In this document: one piece after another, positions 34,942 to 44,047 of the stretch
Numbering within the stretch: the stretch's first letter is position 1
Layout of the letters: each line of letters begins with the position of its first letter
NCBI GenBank assembly: GCA_905197905.1
Contig: CAJKAP010000008.1
Coordinates: forward strand, 1 to 64,000
Reading direction: 5' to 3'
Source of the DNA: an uncultured Sutterella sp.
GTDB lineage: Bacteria; Pseudomonadota; Gammaproteobacteria; Burkholderiales; Burkholderiaceae_F
DNA: 64,000 nucleotides
Notes under the pieces: generated by a model
Database searches by the model: none
What the model was told of the DNA's origin: nothing
What the model saw: only the letters and a program-made list of their open reading frames with translations
Translations under genes and position numbers: made by a program

Positions 34942-36600
34942 TTAGTACCCCTGTAAGTTTTGAAGTCCTTGAGCCTGCGCGACCCCCGCCATCATGTCTT
35001 TGCCCGCGGAGGCAGCTTGCTGGAGTTGATTCATCTGCGCTTGCTGAGCGACGGCCTGCTCACGCTCTTCGCGAATCTGCTGTACGTCCTTCTCACTGCG
35101 CAAGTGCGATGGATCCACGCCAAGCATGTCCGCCATCTTTCGTACATAACTATCAGTATCTAACAAGTCCCCCGCGTTACTTGTCGGCATGACTTGCTGA
35201 ACCATTCCCAAGGTCGTCATGAAGGTGGAGTACCCGCTCAGGGCGCTCGACTTCTGCGCCAAAGCAAGGACGCTGATATAGTTCACGGATATGCCTTGCT
35301 CAGCCACGGCATCAGGCACTGGCGGAATGCGCCCTGCCTGTGCGCAGTAGTCATACGTGGCGCTAATTAGTGGGCCTAGGAGCTCATTGTGCAGGCGCTC
35401 CAAGACGGGGCCGAGCATCATCATCTTCTCTTGTTGCATCTGCTGGACTTCGTAAGCGGTGCGCTCATCGCCAGCAGAATTGGCGATCATCAGGAAAAGG
35501 TCTTTGTAGAAAAGCGAGTCAATCTCGCGCTGATTGCGCTGAATAATGCCGTCTAGATACTGCAAGTTAATCGGCACATTGACCGCCGCCTGCACCACCT
35601 CACCCTTAGTCATGCCGGTGCCCATGATGACCCCACCAGGGCGTAAGTCGTGCTCACGGCCTTCAAAACCCGCAGGAATCAAAAGCGGAGGGCGCGACTG
35701 GTAGCCCACGCCGTACGAGAGGTCAACCTGCTGACCTTGTAGTGCCTTCACCTGAGGAAGGGCGCGCATTCCAACACTTGTCCCGTAGACGCTGTCACCG
35801 CGCACAACCCAACGGGGGCAGAGTGCAGGAAAATGCGTAAAGCCCTCTACGCGCAACGGGTCGCAGTCGGGCGCGTCCACCACAAAGTGCACGGAGCGCC
35901 AGGGCATATTCTCCTGATCAACTTTTTCAGGATCGCGTTCAACTCGTGGCTCAATCGCCTGCACGATATTAAAGGGGCGGAAGGGGTGTTGTGAGTCGTA
36001 GGCATCACGCACCACCTGCGGAACGTTCTCGCGTCCAAACTCCTGAATCATCTGCTTTGCCGTCATAGCGTAAGCGCGATAGAGTGTGTCCACGCGACCT
36101 TCCTCGTTTTCCGCAAGCCAGTATTCCCCTACGGTGAGCGTATCCGCATGAACGACACTCTGCGCACTTGGAAGAACCACCGTGCACGATGTTCCAAACA
36201 CCGCGAGCTCGAAATACGCTTTGTGAAGAGCTTCATAAACGTTTGACCCAGCAAAGACCATAAGCAATGCTTCGGTCACATCGGAGAGCCAGGCTTTTAC
36301 CTCAAACTGCTCATCGAGCTCCGGTGACATGGTGGTGAGTTGGAACCAGGGGCGGGCAGGGGAAGTCATTCCTCCCAGCATCCCCGCGGCCAGTGTTTCT
36401 GCTGCGCTCGTCGCGCGGGAGTCGACAATGCGCTCCCAACGACTAGCAGAGAAGGCTTGCGGGGTAGAGAACGTATGAACGCACCCACAATCCGGAGCGA
36501 TATATGCACGCAAGTCCCACCACTCGGGCTCTAATTCCGCGCGTCGCTGTTTCGCGCTCTCAAAGCGCTGACGCAACTCCGCTAAGTCAACGCGTTCCAT
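34942..36600 (-). CDS. Portal (head-tail connector) protein
   Basis: The 552-residue protein fits the podovirus connector family: ERVDLAELRQRFESAKQRRAELEPEW at the N-terminus, then AGMLGGMTSPARPWFQL, FGTSCTVV, and YQSRPPLLIP. The C-terminal part is Gln/Ala-rich and helical. A dodecamer of it would form the DNA entry pore. It lies between the small Bbp19-like gene and a short membrane-like protein gene in the leftward virion operon. Confidence 0.9.
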   Translation of the reverse strand: MERVDLAELRQRFESAKQRRAELEPEWWDLRAYIAPDCGCVHTFSTPQAFSASRWERIVDSRATSAAETLAAGMLGGMTSPARPWFQLTTMSPELDEQFEVKAWLSDVTEALLMVFAGSNVYEALHKAYFELAVFGTSCTVVLPSAQSVVHADTLTVGEYWLAENEEGRVDTLYRAYAMTAKQMIQEFGRENVPQVVRDAYDSQHPFRPFNIVQAIEPRVERDPEKVDQENMPWRSVHFVVDAPDCDPLRVEGFTHFPALCPRWVVRGDSVYGTSVGMRALPQVKALQGQQVDLSYGVGYQSRPPLLIPAGFEGREHDLRPGGVIMGTGMTKGEVVQAAVNVPINLQYLDGIIQRNQREIDSLFYKDLFLMIANSAGDERTAYEVQQMQQEKMMMLGPVLERLHNELLGPLISATYDYCAQAGRIPPVPDAVAEQGISVNYISVLALAQKSSALSGYSTFMTTLGMVQQVMPTSNAGDLLDTDSYVRKMADMLGVDPSHLRSEKDVQQIREEREQAVAQQAQMNQLQQAASAGKDMMAGVAQAQGLQNLQGY

Positions 36601-36603
36601 GGA

Positions 36604-36912
36604 TTAGCCCCCAAGCAAGTTAGACCCACCGCCCAACTTCGTGGGGTCGAGCTCAACCCCATTGGCGCCCGTGAGGCTTGTCGAAGAAGCACTGAGCGAG
36701 GGATCCGTCATGATCGCGCCCACGTCCGCGGTCTTGCGATTAGCGCGATTGAGATCCTGCTCCTGCGCCTGCTGTAAGAGTTTTTGCTGTTCGGCTTGTC
36801 GGCGCGCTGCCGACGCGGCTTGCTTACCCTGCTTATTCTGCTGATACCCGCCATACGCGGCCGCGGCGGCCGAAGCCACCAGTGCGCCTACTACACCTGC
36901 TACACAAGACAT
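36604..36912 (-). CDS. Small phage structural-operon protein with N-terminal hydrophobic segment
   Basis: The 102-residue protein has a hydrophobic Ala/Val-rich N-terminus (VAGVVGALVASAAAAA), then a Gln/Ala-rich helix (QGKQAASAARRQAEQQKLLQQAQEQ) and a Gly/Ser-rich tail. Similar small proteins occur beside the portal in other podoviruses. It could be a membrane-active virion component. Its start overlaps the preceding stop by one base. Confidence 0.5.
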   Translation of the reverse strand: MSCVAGVVGALVASAAAAAYGGYQQNKQGKQAASAARRQAEQQKLLQQAQEQDLNRANRKTADVGAIMTDPSLSASSTSLTGANGVELDPTKLGGGSNLLGG

Positions 36913-37337
36913 TAGAGTTTCTCCTCTTGTAAGAGTTCATCGGTAAGCTCTTGACGAACTTCGCCTAGAGTTTTCGCATCCGTGCGATACGACATGATCA
37001 GCACGGTAGGACTGTGCGTAAAGAACGCGGTCTTTCGTCCCACAGCCCCAGAAAAAACGGCATACCCATTGACGGGGGTTGCTTCACCCCCAAGGGTTAC
37101 CTCACAATCGCCAACCACTGTCAAAGTCGTTGGCACTTTCAACTCACACCCCATGACCACTTGATCCGCAGGAATCGACGCGATGCGGGTGTATAGCCCC
37201 GCATAGAGCAATTCCTTGATCTCGGCTTTTGTCTGAGGCATCTCATCCATCATCGCGTGCAAGGTCTGAAGGCGCTCCTTCTCTTCTTGCGTATTCACTG
37301 GTAAGTGCGAAGCACCGCGTGCTGTGAGTTCGTTCAT
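36912..37337 (-). CDS. Unknown phage protein between GNAT and portal genes
   Basis: The 141-residue protein has an N-terminal helical part (EEKERLQTLHAMMDEMPQTKAEIKELL) and a beta-rich centre (TTLTVVGDCEVTLGG, VFSGAVGRKTAFF). No family is recognised. It overlaps its neighbours by 1-4 bp on both sides, so it is clearly part of the virion operon. It may be a structural or assembly protein. Confidence 0.55.
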   Translation of the reverse strand: MNELTARGASHLPVNTQEEKERLQTLHAMMDEMPQTKAEIKELLYAGLYTRIASIPADQVVMGCELKVPTTLTVVGDCEVTLGGEATPVNGYAVFSGAVGRKTAFFTHSPTVLIMSYRTDAKTLGEVRQELTDELLQEEKL

Positions 37338-37786
37338 AAATCCACCCCGTAAATCGAGCCAGTGTGTCGGGCAACTCGCGAGAGAAATCGCTCAGCTCGA
37401 CTACCCACTATCGCCGTCGCGGACAGCCTACGAGCCCCGTACGAGCTCGCTATCGCTTTCGCACTTGCCCAGAGAGCTATCCCAGCGCCAGTGCCTTTAC
37501 GTTCTTCTGGGCGCACGTAAAAGCTCTCTACGACGGCGATAGGTGTTTCGGCAAAGTGCGGTAAGCCGTTTTGCTTGAGTACGGTGATAAACCCGATAGG
37601 CTTATTGTCGCGCCAAGCGACAACGACACTGATCGCACCAACTTTTTCAAGCGCAAAGTAGTAAGCCTGATCGGGTTTGGCGTTGTGAAAGACCGCGTCG
37701 CTCGATTCTTCTCTGTAGCCCTCGAGCATCTCTAGGCACTCCTTATTGGCGAAAAACGCTTGTACGCTGGTCTCGGTTAACTTCAT
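37334..37786 (-). CDS. GNAT-family N-acetyltransferase-like protein
   Basis: This 150-residue protein has the GNAT core: a beta strand ISVVVAWRDNKPIGFITV, then VESFYVRPEERKGTGAGIALWASA (acetyl-CoA-binding R/Q-x-x-G-x-G/A-like loop), then a C-terminal YGARRLSATAIVGS. The start at 37786 uses a TAATG junction with the terminase stop and has GGAG 6 bases upstream. GNAT-like genes occur next to the terminase in several podovirus groups; the substrate is unknown. Confidence 0.72.
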   Translation of the reverse strand: MKLTETSVQAFFANKECLEMLEGYREESSDAVFHNAKPDQAYYFALEKVGAISVVVAWRDNKPIGFITVLKQNGLPHFAETPIAVVESFYVRPEERKGTGAGIALWASAKAIASSYGARRLSATAIVGSRAERFLSRVARHTGSIYGVDL

Positions 37787-39369
37787 TACCATCTCCGCAC
37801 GGGTTGTGTATCTGGGTTGCTGTAGCGGTATCCGCTCAACGGGTTCGAATCTCGGTAAGGGCGAGCGCGTTGACGCGCCTCGGGCGACATAATTCGGCGG
37901 GCGAAAGTGAGCGCCAGCGCGTCCGCCACGTCAGGGGATCGACCAATACGCTCCTTGATCTCTTCTTTGGGCTCGAGCTGGATCTGCCCCGTGGGGGTGT
38001 AGCGGTACTCAGGCGCGGTCAGCTCTTCTCGCAAATCATTGTCATCAGGAATTGAACCCGCTTTCATCCAGTCGCGCATTCGCCCCCACATCTCTACGCG
38101 CTTGTTGTAGTAGAGCGTGGGGTCATCCGCTTTCGCACCAAAGTTGACCCCAAGTACGAGCTCGGCAAAGCCGTTACGATTGAGAAAGTCGATCGGTGAC
38201 GCGCCCACCCCGCCGGAGTCTACGTTGATGTAGACCTCGCTCATGTTGAGCGTTTCATAGCAGTACGACACGAGGGCCGCGACTTGCTCATGAATCTCAA
38301 AACCGTCTAGCCCGTGGAATCGCTTAATCTTCGGAATCGTGTCATTGACGCGCACCACTATCACGGTGTCATCATCGCCAAAGCGCGCTACGTCTACCCC
38401 AATGATCGCTTGTGTATCACGGCGCGGATCGTAGGAGGGGTCGGGGCGCGCTATCGCTGCATCAACGTCACCCGTCGGAATGAACTGCGTACTCGAGACG
38501 TTCGGGAAATCCCCTTTCACGCGAACACGGAAAAAGTCAGAATCCTCGCCATACTCTTTTGCCCAGCGGGCAATGGTCTCTTTATTCGTAATCTGGCACA
38601 CGCGAGAGTCCACGTGATACGTCTTGAAGAGCGAAGAATCTTTTTTAAAGCAGTCGTAGAAGCGCCCAGAATTGCGGGTAGGATTACCGAAAGCAAAGAA
38701 GAACGGCTCACCGTCCGTGAGACCGCCCTCCGCGACTTCCCAAATCTCATTGGGAATGGCTGAGGCTTCGTCAAAAATGTAGAAAGAGGAAGAATTGGCG
38801 GCGTGCTGACCTGCGAAACTTTCGGCGTCTTCCTTTCGGCAAGTCTGCCCTGTGACAAACCAGTCTTCTGGAGAGAAGCGGCACACCATTTTGAGGTTGC
38901 CCTTATTCGTGCTAATCGCGAACCAGTCCGCATTAATACTTCGCTTGACCCAAGCCGAAATCCCCGCCCAGGTTTTTGAAGCTAACTGTTGCGCAGTGTT
39001 CGCCGTCACGGTGCCGTGGCAGTGCGCCCGAGTGCTCATCAGCCAGTGCACGAGCCACGCCGTCATCGAGCTTTTCCCTACCCCGTGCCCCGAAGCAACC
39101 GCCATACGAGTGGCGGGCACGGCATTAATGCCGTCAAAGGCATTGGCCTCGCACGCACGCCCGAGTTCATCCAAAAACTCACACGCCCATAAGTCTGGAC
39201 CGTATTCACACTTGGGGAATCGCGCGCGATATTTCTCAGGTAGTTGAACAAGCTGAATCGACTCATCAGAATCCCACGGGTACACCGCCATCACGAACCC
39301 CAAAGGATCGTTGCGAAATCGCGCAATAAAATGCGCCATGGCTAGGTCAGGATTGTCGCTATAGGTCAT
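37786..39369 (-). CDS. Terminase large subunit
   Basis: The protein has a Walker A-type motif (ASGHGVGKSSMTAW), a Walker B motif (FYIFDEASAIP), a coupling motif (FFFAFGNPTRNSGRFYDC), and C-terminal nuclease acidic residues (IIGVDVARFGDDDTVIVV and YINVDSGGVG). It packages DNA into the procapsid. I start at the ATG at 39369 (MTYSDNP, 527 residues); the frame is open for 37 more codons upstream to a GTG at 39480 that lacks a ribosome binding site. That upstream part is Arg/Ser/Gly-rich and probably not translated. Confidence 0.92.
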   Translation of the reverse strand: MTYSDNPDLAMAHFIARFRNDPLGFVMAVYPWDSDESIQLVQLPEKYRARFPKCEYGPDLWACEFLDELGRACEANAFDGINAVPATRMAVASGHGVGKSSMTAWLVHWLMSTRAHCHGTVTANTAQQLASKTWAGISAWVKRSINADWFAISTNKGNLKMVCRFSPEDWFVTGQTCRKEDAESFAGQHAANSSSFYIFDEASAIPNEIWEVAEGGLTDGEPFFFAFGNPTRNSGRFYDCFKKDSSLFKTYHVDSRVCQITNKETIARWAKEYGEDSDFFRVRVKGDFPNVSSTQFIPTGDVDAAIARPDPSYDPRRDTQAIIGVDVARFGDDDTVIVVRVNDTIPKIKRFHGLDGFEIHEQVAALVSYCYETLNMSEVYINVDSGGVGASPIDFLNRNGFAELVLGVNFGAKADDPTLYYNKRVEMWGRMRDWMKAGSIPDDNDLREELTAPEYRYTPTGQIQLEPKEEIKERIGRSPDVADALALTFARRIMSPEARQRARPYRDSNPLSGYRYSNPDTQPVRRW

Positions 39370-39657
39370 TGCCCTTGAATCGTTAGCGGAGTCACCCCGC
39401 GCCCCCCGCTGGAGACTAGAGCGCGAAGAGCGCGGGACTCCCCCTCTACTTTGTTGCCCCTCTGTGGAAGGGACCAGCACACGAAAAATCAGAATAGGTG
39501 ATTCGGCTTGGTCGTGATTAGCGCACTACCCGCCGAGTCACCCCAGCAAGGTCACGCTAATGATTTAAAGCGTCATAGAGAAGTTTACACCATTTCTACG
39601 TAGGGGTGTACGTATGAGCATATAAAATCGCTGTAATCGATTAAAAAGGCGATTAGA

Positions 39658-40164
39658 TCAAGTCTCGTTATCTTCAGAATCGTCTTTTCCGTGACTCATC
39701 GACGAAATTCGCGCATAAGCAGCGGAGAGGACTTTGGAGGCTTCTGTATTCACATCAAGCGCGAGTCTATCGTTATAAAACGCTACGTGACGCGCAAGCA
39801 TGTCCACGGCGCGAGTGGCGTTCTTCGCGTCAAGCATTCCTAAGACGGGTTCGCCGTTTTGCGATACCGCTTTGGTTACCACTTTCTGAGAAGAGGTTTC
39901 AAACACGTCTAGAATCATCCCGAGTACGCGGGTCGTGTCTAAGTGCACGGGCTTGAGCTTCTCGACACGTAATTCTTCAATGCGCTCTCGTACCTTGGGG
40001 TTGTTGAGAATCTGAGAGGCTTGACAGCGAATATTTTTCTCGGCATACCCCGCACGCCTTGCCGCCTTTTCTGCATTGAGTTCTTTGACGTAGTATTGAG
40101 CGAACATTTCTTGTCGCGCGTTCAACTTTCGGGATGGTTTCTTACCCGTTGTCTTTTCGGTCAT
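39658..40164 (-). CDS. Terminase small subunit
   Basis: The 168-residue protein contains KLNARQEMFAQYYVKELNAEKAARRAGYAEKNIRCQASQIL, the typical terminase_2 helix-turn-helix region, followed by NPKVRERIEEL. It would bind phage DNA and start packaging. GGAGGTG lies just before the ATG. A 288-bp gap to the large subunit gene holds no recognisable gene. Confidence 0.87.
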   Translation of the reverse strand: MTEKTTGKKPSRKLNARQEMFAQYYVKELNAEKAARRAGYAEKNIRCQASQILNNPKVRERIEELRVEKLKPVHLDTTRVLGMILDVFETSSQKVVTKAVSQNGEPVLGMLDAKNATRAVDMLARHVAFYNDRLALDVNTEASKVLSAAYARISSMSHGKDDSEDNET

Positions 40165-40384
40165 TTTTCACCTCCTTAATTTCAAAAGGAATTTGATTTC
40201 GACTTCTTTCACTTACGATTGCCCGTATCGTGCTTTCTGGTGCGTCAAACTTCCTCGCTATCTCGACCACGCGCATGCCGTCGCAGTGGAGTTTTCTCAT
40301 CAGTTCGACCTCGTGATCGCTATAGCGGGCGTTGCTGTGGCTCTCACCAATACGCCGCCCTTTCTCGTTGAGTAGTATCCTCAT
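40142..40384 (-). CDS. Small helix-turn-helix protein upstream of terminase
   Basis: The 80-residue protein has a predicted HTH (HEVELMRKLHCDGMRVVEIARKFDAPESTIRAIVSERSR), like the short resolvase- or transposase-type HTH proteins found before phage terminase genes. It overlaps the small terminase gene by 23 bp. It could regulate late genes or assist packaging. Role unproven. Confidence 0.6.
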   Translation of the reverse strand: MRILLNEKGRRIGESHSNARYSDHEVELMRKLHCDGMRVVEIARKFDAPESTIRAIVSERSRNQIPFEIKEVKNDRKDNG

Positions 40385-40566
40385 CGAAAGTATTCCGGAA
40401 AGAGGAGCTTGACTTTCTCAATCGCTCGATCAATCACAGCAATGCGCTCAACACCTTCGTGGCTTTCTGCCGCCCAGGCCGCCTTGCGGAGTATCTCTTG
40501 CGCCATGCCGGGTAGCACTTCGTGCGCCCAGCCCTTATCTGGCGAATTGCTTTTGATCTCGTCCAT
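40381..40566 (-). CDS. Small unknown protein at the head of the virion operon
   Basis: The 61-residue, helical protein starts at 40566 (MDEIKS) with AGGAG 8 bases upstream, and overlaps the next gene by ATGA. The text WAHEVLPGMAQEILRKAAWAAESHEG is amphipathic. No family is recognised. It is the first gene after the iteron region. Confidence 0.5.
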   Translation of the reverse strand: MDEIKSNSPDKGWAHEVLPGMAQEILRKAAWAAESHEGVERIAVIDRAIEKVKLLFPEYFR

Positions 40567-40709
40567 TCTTGAGCTCCTCATTCTCAATGTAAGTGATCCC
40601 GCGACCGTTACCGATCGCCCGCATTCTGCATTTTTCTCAAATACGTGTTTATACGTATATTTTACAAATTTCTACCACTAAGGGGGTAAATTTTGTAGGT
40701 CCTCAAAGC

Positions 40710-41010
40710 ACTTTGCGTCATTGGGGAAAAAAGAAATGACGCAAAAGCTTTCCTTACTGCTATAAGGATTTGAGAGCATGTTTGGGGTGTTTTGCGTCAA
40801 AACTACCCCCGAAAAAAAGTCTTTTCATATACGCTTCTCTTCTATCTCTACACTCCTATATCTCTATTTATTTATTTATTTTTTCTCTAATGTGTAGTTC
40901 TAAAAAAGTAATGACACAATGACGCAAAAAGAAAAATCGCCTACTCCCCCAATACTTTCTACCGCGTCATTAACGGGAAAGAGAGTGACGCGGTAGTGAC
41001 GCAATGACGC
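40710..41010. repeat. Iteron cluster, probable phage replication origin
   Basis: Eight exact copies of TGACGC/GCGTCA lie in 300 gene-free bases: GCGTCA at 40715, 40794 and 40964; TGACGC at 40737, 40920, 40986, 40997 and 41005. Most extend to AATGACGCAAA. Two pairs form inverted repeats (TTTGCGTCATT/AATGACGCAAA and ACCGCGTCA/TGACGCGGT). An AT-rich stretch (40855-40890) lies in the middle. The PriPol-helicase gene ends 7 bp to the right. P4-type primase-helicases bind iterons at their own origin, so this is a good origin candidate. Confidence 0.65.
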
Positions 41011-41016
41011 ATTAAT

Positions 41017-43623
41017 TTATGGCTTACCCTCGTCAAATCCGCTGGGGTCGAGATTCGTGGGCTTAAGTCGAATACCCCTAAAGCCTCGAGCATCGCGGAT
41101 TCCTCTCGCGTCCCGACACGGAGTAAACCCCTTGCTGGCCAAGGTCCGGCCTAGTTTACGCGCGCTATTGATAAACCCAGTCTCGCCACGGTCAAGCGAA
41201 AAGTGCTGCCACGAGGCGAACAACTCTTGCGTAGTGGCTTCATAATCAGGACCAAACTCACAACACGCTTCGAGCCACTCACCAGAAACGTCCATTTCTG
41301 AGCGGTACTCTTCCCGGGCTTTGAGCACTTGCTTTGGCGGATTAAGCCCCCATTTCTTGTATTCCCGCACACACTTGAGCGCCCAGTTCAGGATCCCTGG
41401 GAGCTCTTTCCTAAGCTTTTCCAGCCTATCCGGGTCCTTCATAATCCCCTCGAAGCGCGCGATAAACGGAATGAGGATGATACGTCGCCAAATCGCGTAA
41501 TCTTGACCCTTAATAATTGGGCGGTGGTTCGTCGGCATGAAAATGACCCAAGTCGGCGTAATTTCGATTGAATTCCGAGAATACAGCCCACGCGCTACGA
41601 TAGGCTCACCTCCGGTCATCGCTTTAATCAAGCCTTCTTGAAGTACGCTATCTTCGTTCATTTCTTGTGCGTAGATAAATCGACGCCCCTGAAAGCGTAG
41701 AAGTGCTTCGTTCGGAGCTGCGCTGTGAGCGCCACCCTTGTTCGTCATAAACACGTCCGCTGAAGTGACGAGCCCAAGCCCGCCCATCAACTCACGAATA
41801 ATGTTCATGACCGTACTTTTGCCATTCGCACCACTCCCATACAGAATAATGACGGAGTCCTCCGTCGGATTTCCCAGTAGCATATAGCCGACCACGCGAC
41901 CGAAGAACGCAATCATCTCTTTGTCGCTCAGGAATACGTCGCTAAGCGTCTTTTCCCAAAGTGGGCAAGTCGCCTTGGGGTCATACATCACCGGGCTAAA
42001 GCGCGTGATATTCATCTCCGGCGTAGGTTCGAGCACCTCTTCCGTTAAGAGATTAATCACGGCATTAGCGCACGCAAACAAGTTTTTATCAGCGTCGAGC
42101 TCATTGCTCATACGCGCCACAGAAGGGTCATGGGAGAGGAGTTTTACCATGTTATTGACCATCTTTTCCGTCTGGCTACTCTTAGCAAATTTCTTTGCAT
42201 CATTTGAGCTCTCCTCCGTAATGCTCGCGACGAAGTCCTTCACGGTTTCTGTGGCGTAGCGCTGAACCGTTTTTGAGCTCACGCGAGACCAATACGTGCC
42301 TCGCCATTCGTACCACTCATCACGGTCGCATACGTACATCAAGTGTCGGTAGTATTTGTCAAGCATACGAGAAGCATTTCCGAACTCAGTGAGCGGATAA
42401 GGCTTAAACTTCATCGGAGGAATCATCCTGACGATATCAACGAAGCGCCAATTATCTGCGCCCGGGAGTTGCATGAGCTTAACCCAAGCGCTGTGCAGCA
42501 AATTTGCCCGCAACTCTGGATTATTGATCTCAGCCTGCCCTAGAATCGCTTTTATCTCTTCTACCGTAGTAGAAGGTTTCACCGCCTCAATTTTGTACTT
42601 AACGTCTTCGCATTCTTTCTCTTCTCGAGCGCGCTCTCTGTTTGCGTTAGCCGCTTTGATAACACTTCGGGCTGTCACAACGCGCGCGCCATGCCGACGT
42701 GCTTCGCTAAAAGAATCCCACTTAGCTTGACACTGCTCTTCTGACGCGAAGTTTTCCGATTTCTCGCTCCACTCTAAAAAGAGGTTGAAGGCTTCCGCGT
42801 CCCCGTCAAACTGATGATGCAACGCCATGCCGACTTGAATCCACTGCTCGTAATCATCCGAGCTGATACACTCAAGGTCTTCTCGGGCTTGCTCCAAGGT
42901 GTAATCCTCAAGGGGCTGGGAAGCAACAAGAGCTTCAAGGTCACCCATCTTTTCCCGTGGTCCAGAAGCAGATGACCCATCCGCCACAACGTAACCTTTG
43001 GCCGTCATAATCTGCTCGTACAGACTAAGCACTTTCTTGAGATCATCAAGACTAAGCCCGGGGAGGTCGATGACGTCCCACTTTTGTAGCGGGTCACTGA
43101 GCCACTGGTAGGGCTTGCCAGTTCCTGGGTGAATCCCGTGGGCGACGAACTGCTGCCCATTGGCTAGGATTTCTAAGCGATGCTTACGCGATTCGCCCGG
43201 CTTGATGTAGTATGGGCTCATCATCTTTGGCAGATTTGGCTCTAAAGCTCGCGCCGCGAGTAGCACTTTAGGGGCGCTACCTTGTCGAATAGGGCACTTA
43301 CCAAATTCTTTCTCCATACGGCTAACGAACTCAGTGATAACTTCCTCATCGTAGGTATCAATATCGATACCCACTACGGGGAACTTTCCCGCACCGCAGA
43401 CAACCCCCACGCCGATATCGTCACCGTACTTCTCACAGTCTTCGGCGGTGACCGTTGCCGTGGTCCAATTTTTCAGCAATGGCGCCTTTGATTTTGGACG
43501 GATTGGCGTTATAATGTAACCGAGGTGCAGTAGTGCACCGCCGTGCGTACGAATACTGTGATCTCGCACGCTTAGTGGGCTCGTTGTCGTGGTGGCAGCG
43601 AGTCCTTTTTCTTTTTTAGTCAT
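41017..43623 (-). CDS. PriPol-SF3 helicase replication protein (P4 alpha/D5-like)
   Basis: This roughly 868-residue protein joins a bifunctional primase-polymerase domain (acidic pair in VVGIDIDTYD, and QFVAHGIHP), a PriCT_2 segment (DLECISSDDYEQWIQVGMALHHQF), a D5_N region and an SF3 helicase with Walker A GSGANGKST and FVPTNHRP-like sensor text. It would make primers and unwind the phage origin. The ATG at 43623 follows AAGGAGGAG. It overlaps the cro-like gene by 8 bp, so it is expressed from the lytic leftward promoter. Confidence 0.9.
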   Translation of the reverse strand: MTKKEKGLAATTTTSPLSVRDHSIRTHGGALLHLGYIITPIRPKSKAPLLKNWTTATVTAEDCEKYGDDIGVGVVCGAGKFPVVGIDIDTYDEEVITEFVSRMEKEFGKCPIRQGSAPKVLLAARALEPNLPKMMSPYYIKPGESRKHRLEILANGQQFVAHGIHPGTGKPYQWLSDPLQKWDVIDLPGLSLDDLKKVLSLYEQIMTAKGYVVADGSSASGPREKMGDLEALVASQPLEDYTLEQAREDLECISSDDYEQWIQVGMALHHQFDGDAEAFNLFLEWSEKSENFASEEQCQAKWDSFSEARRHGARVVTARSVIKAANANRERAREEKECEDVKYKIEAVKPSTTVEEIKAILGQAEINNPELRANLLHSAWVKLMQLPGADNWRFVDIVRMIPPMKFKPYPLTEFGNASRMLDKYYRHLMYVCDRDEWYEWRGTYWSRVSSKTVQRYATETVKDFVASITEESSNDAKKFAKSSQTEKMVNNMVKLLSHDPSVARMSNELDADKNLFACANAVINLLTEEVLEPTPEMNITRFSPVMYDPKATCPLWEKTLSDVFLSDKEMIAFFGRVVGYMLLGNPTEDSVIILYGSGANGKSTVMNIIRELMGGLGLVTSADVFMTNKGGAHSAAPNEALLRFQGRRFIYAQEMNEDSVLQEGLIKAMTGGEPIVARGLYSRNSIEITPTWVIFMPTNHRPIIKGQDYAIWRRIILIPFIARFEGIMKDPDRLEKLRKELPGILNWALKCVREYKKWGLNPPKQVLKAREEYRSEMDVSGEWLEACCEFGPDYEATTQELFASWQHFSLDRGETGFINSARKLGRTLASKGFTPCRDARGIRDARGFRGIRLKPTNLDPSGFDEGKP

Positions 43624-43864
43624 GGCTCTCCTCCTTAGGTTCAGCAACACCACCCGCAATGAATACGGGGATATTCGGGTTAAGAAGATGGGGCGGAAGC
43701 CCAGTCACTTCACAAGCCTTTCTCAAGGCCTTTGCGGGGATAGCCCCGCGTACTTTCCAGGTATAGACAACCGCGGGGGTTACTCCAAATTTCTCAGCGA
43801 GCTCACTTTGATTGCATTGGAGCGCCGACATTGCTAGCAAAATGGGGTTAGCAGATTTTTTCAT
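43616..43864 (-). CDS. Cro-like DNA-binding protein
   Basis: The 82-residue protein has a helix-turn-helix (ALQCNQSELAEKFGVTPAVVYTWKVRGAIPAKALRKACEVTG) of the YdaS/Cro type. It is the first gene leftward from the switch region and divergent from the S24-type repressor. I start at the ATG at 43864 (MKKSAN), with AGAGGTGAT upstream. It should turn down the repressor during lytic growth. Confidence 0.82.
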   Translation of the reverse strand: MKKSANPILLAMSALQCNQSELAEKFGVTPAVVYTWKVRGAIPAKALRKACEVTGLPPHLLNPNIPVFIAGGVAEPKEESHD

Positions 43865-43894
43865 GAACTGATCACCTCTAGAACAAAACAACAG

Positions 43895-43935
43895 TAAACA
43901 ACAACGATTGTAGTATTTGTTGCTTAATTAGGCAA
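43895..43935 (-). promoter_or_regulatory. Leftward lytic promoter with overlapping operator
   Basis: On the minus strand, TTGCCT (930-935 of this 43-kb block, i.e. 43930-43935) is followed after 17 bases by TACAAT (43907-43912). The half-sites TAAACAAC (43895-43902) and GTTGCTTAA (43919-43927) overlap it. The same half-site recurs at the early rightward promoter, so both are probably operators for the repressor and/or Cro. Confidence 0.65.
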
Positions 43936-44047
43936 GTAATATTTTTGTGTTTTGTTTGATTTGATCCAATATTTTGTTGTACCGTAGCGACTGACGGGGG
44001 TCACGCACGAACGTAACCCGACTACGTAACCAACGGAGACCTGAAAC

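Noticed and set aside
39370..39480. N-terminal extension of the large terminase from a GTG at 39480
   Set aside because: No ribosome binding site before the GTG, and the added 37 residues are Arg/Ser/Gly-rich, unlike terminase N-termini.
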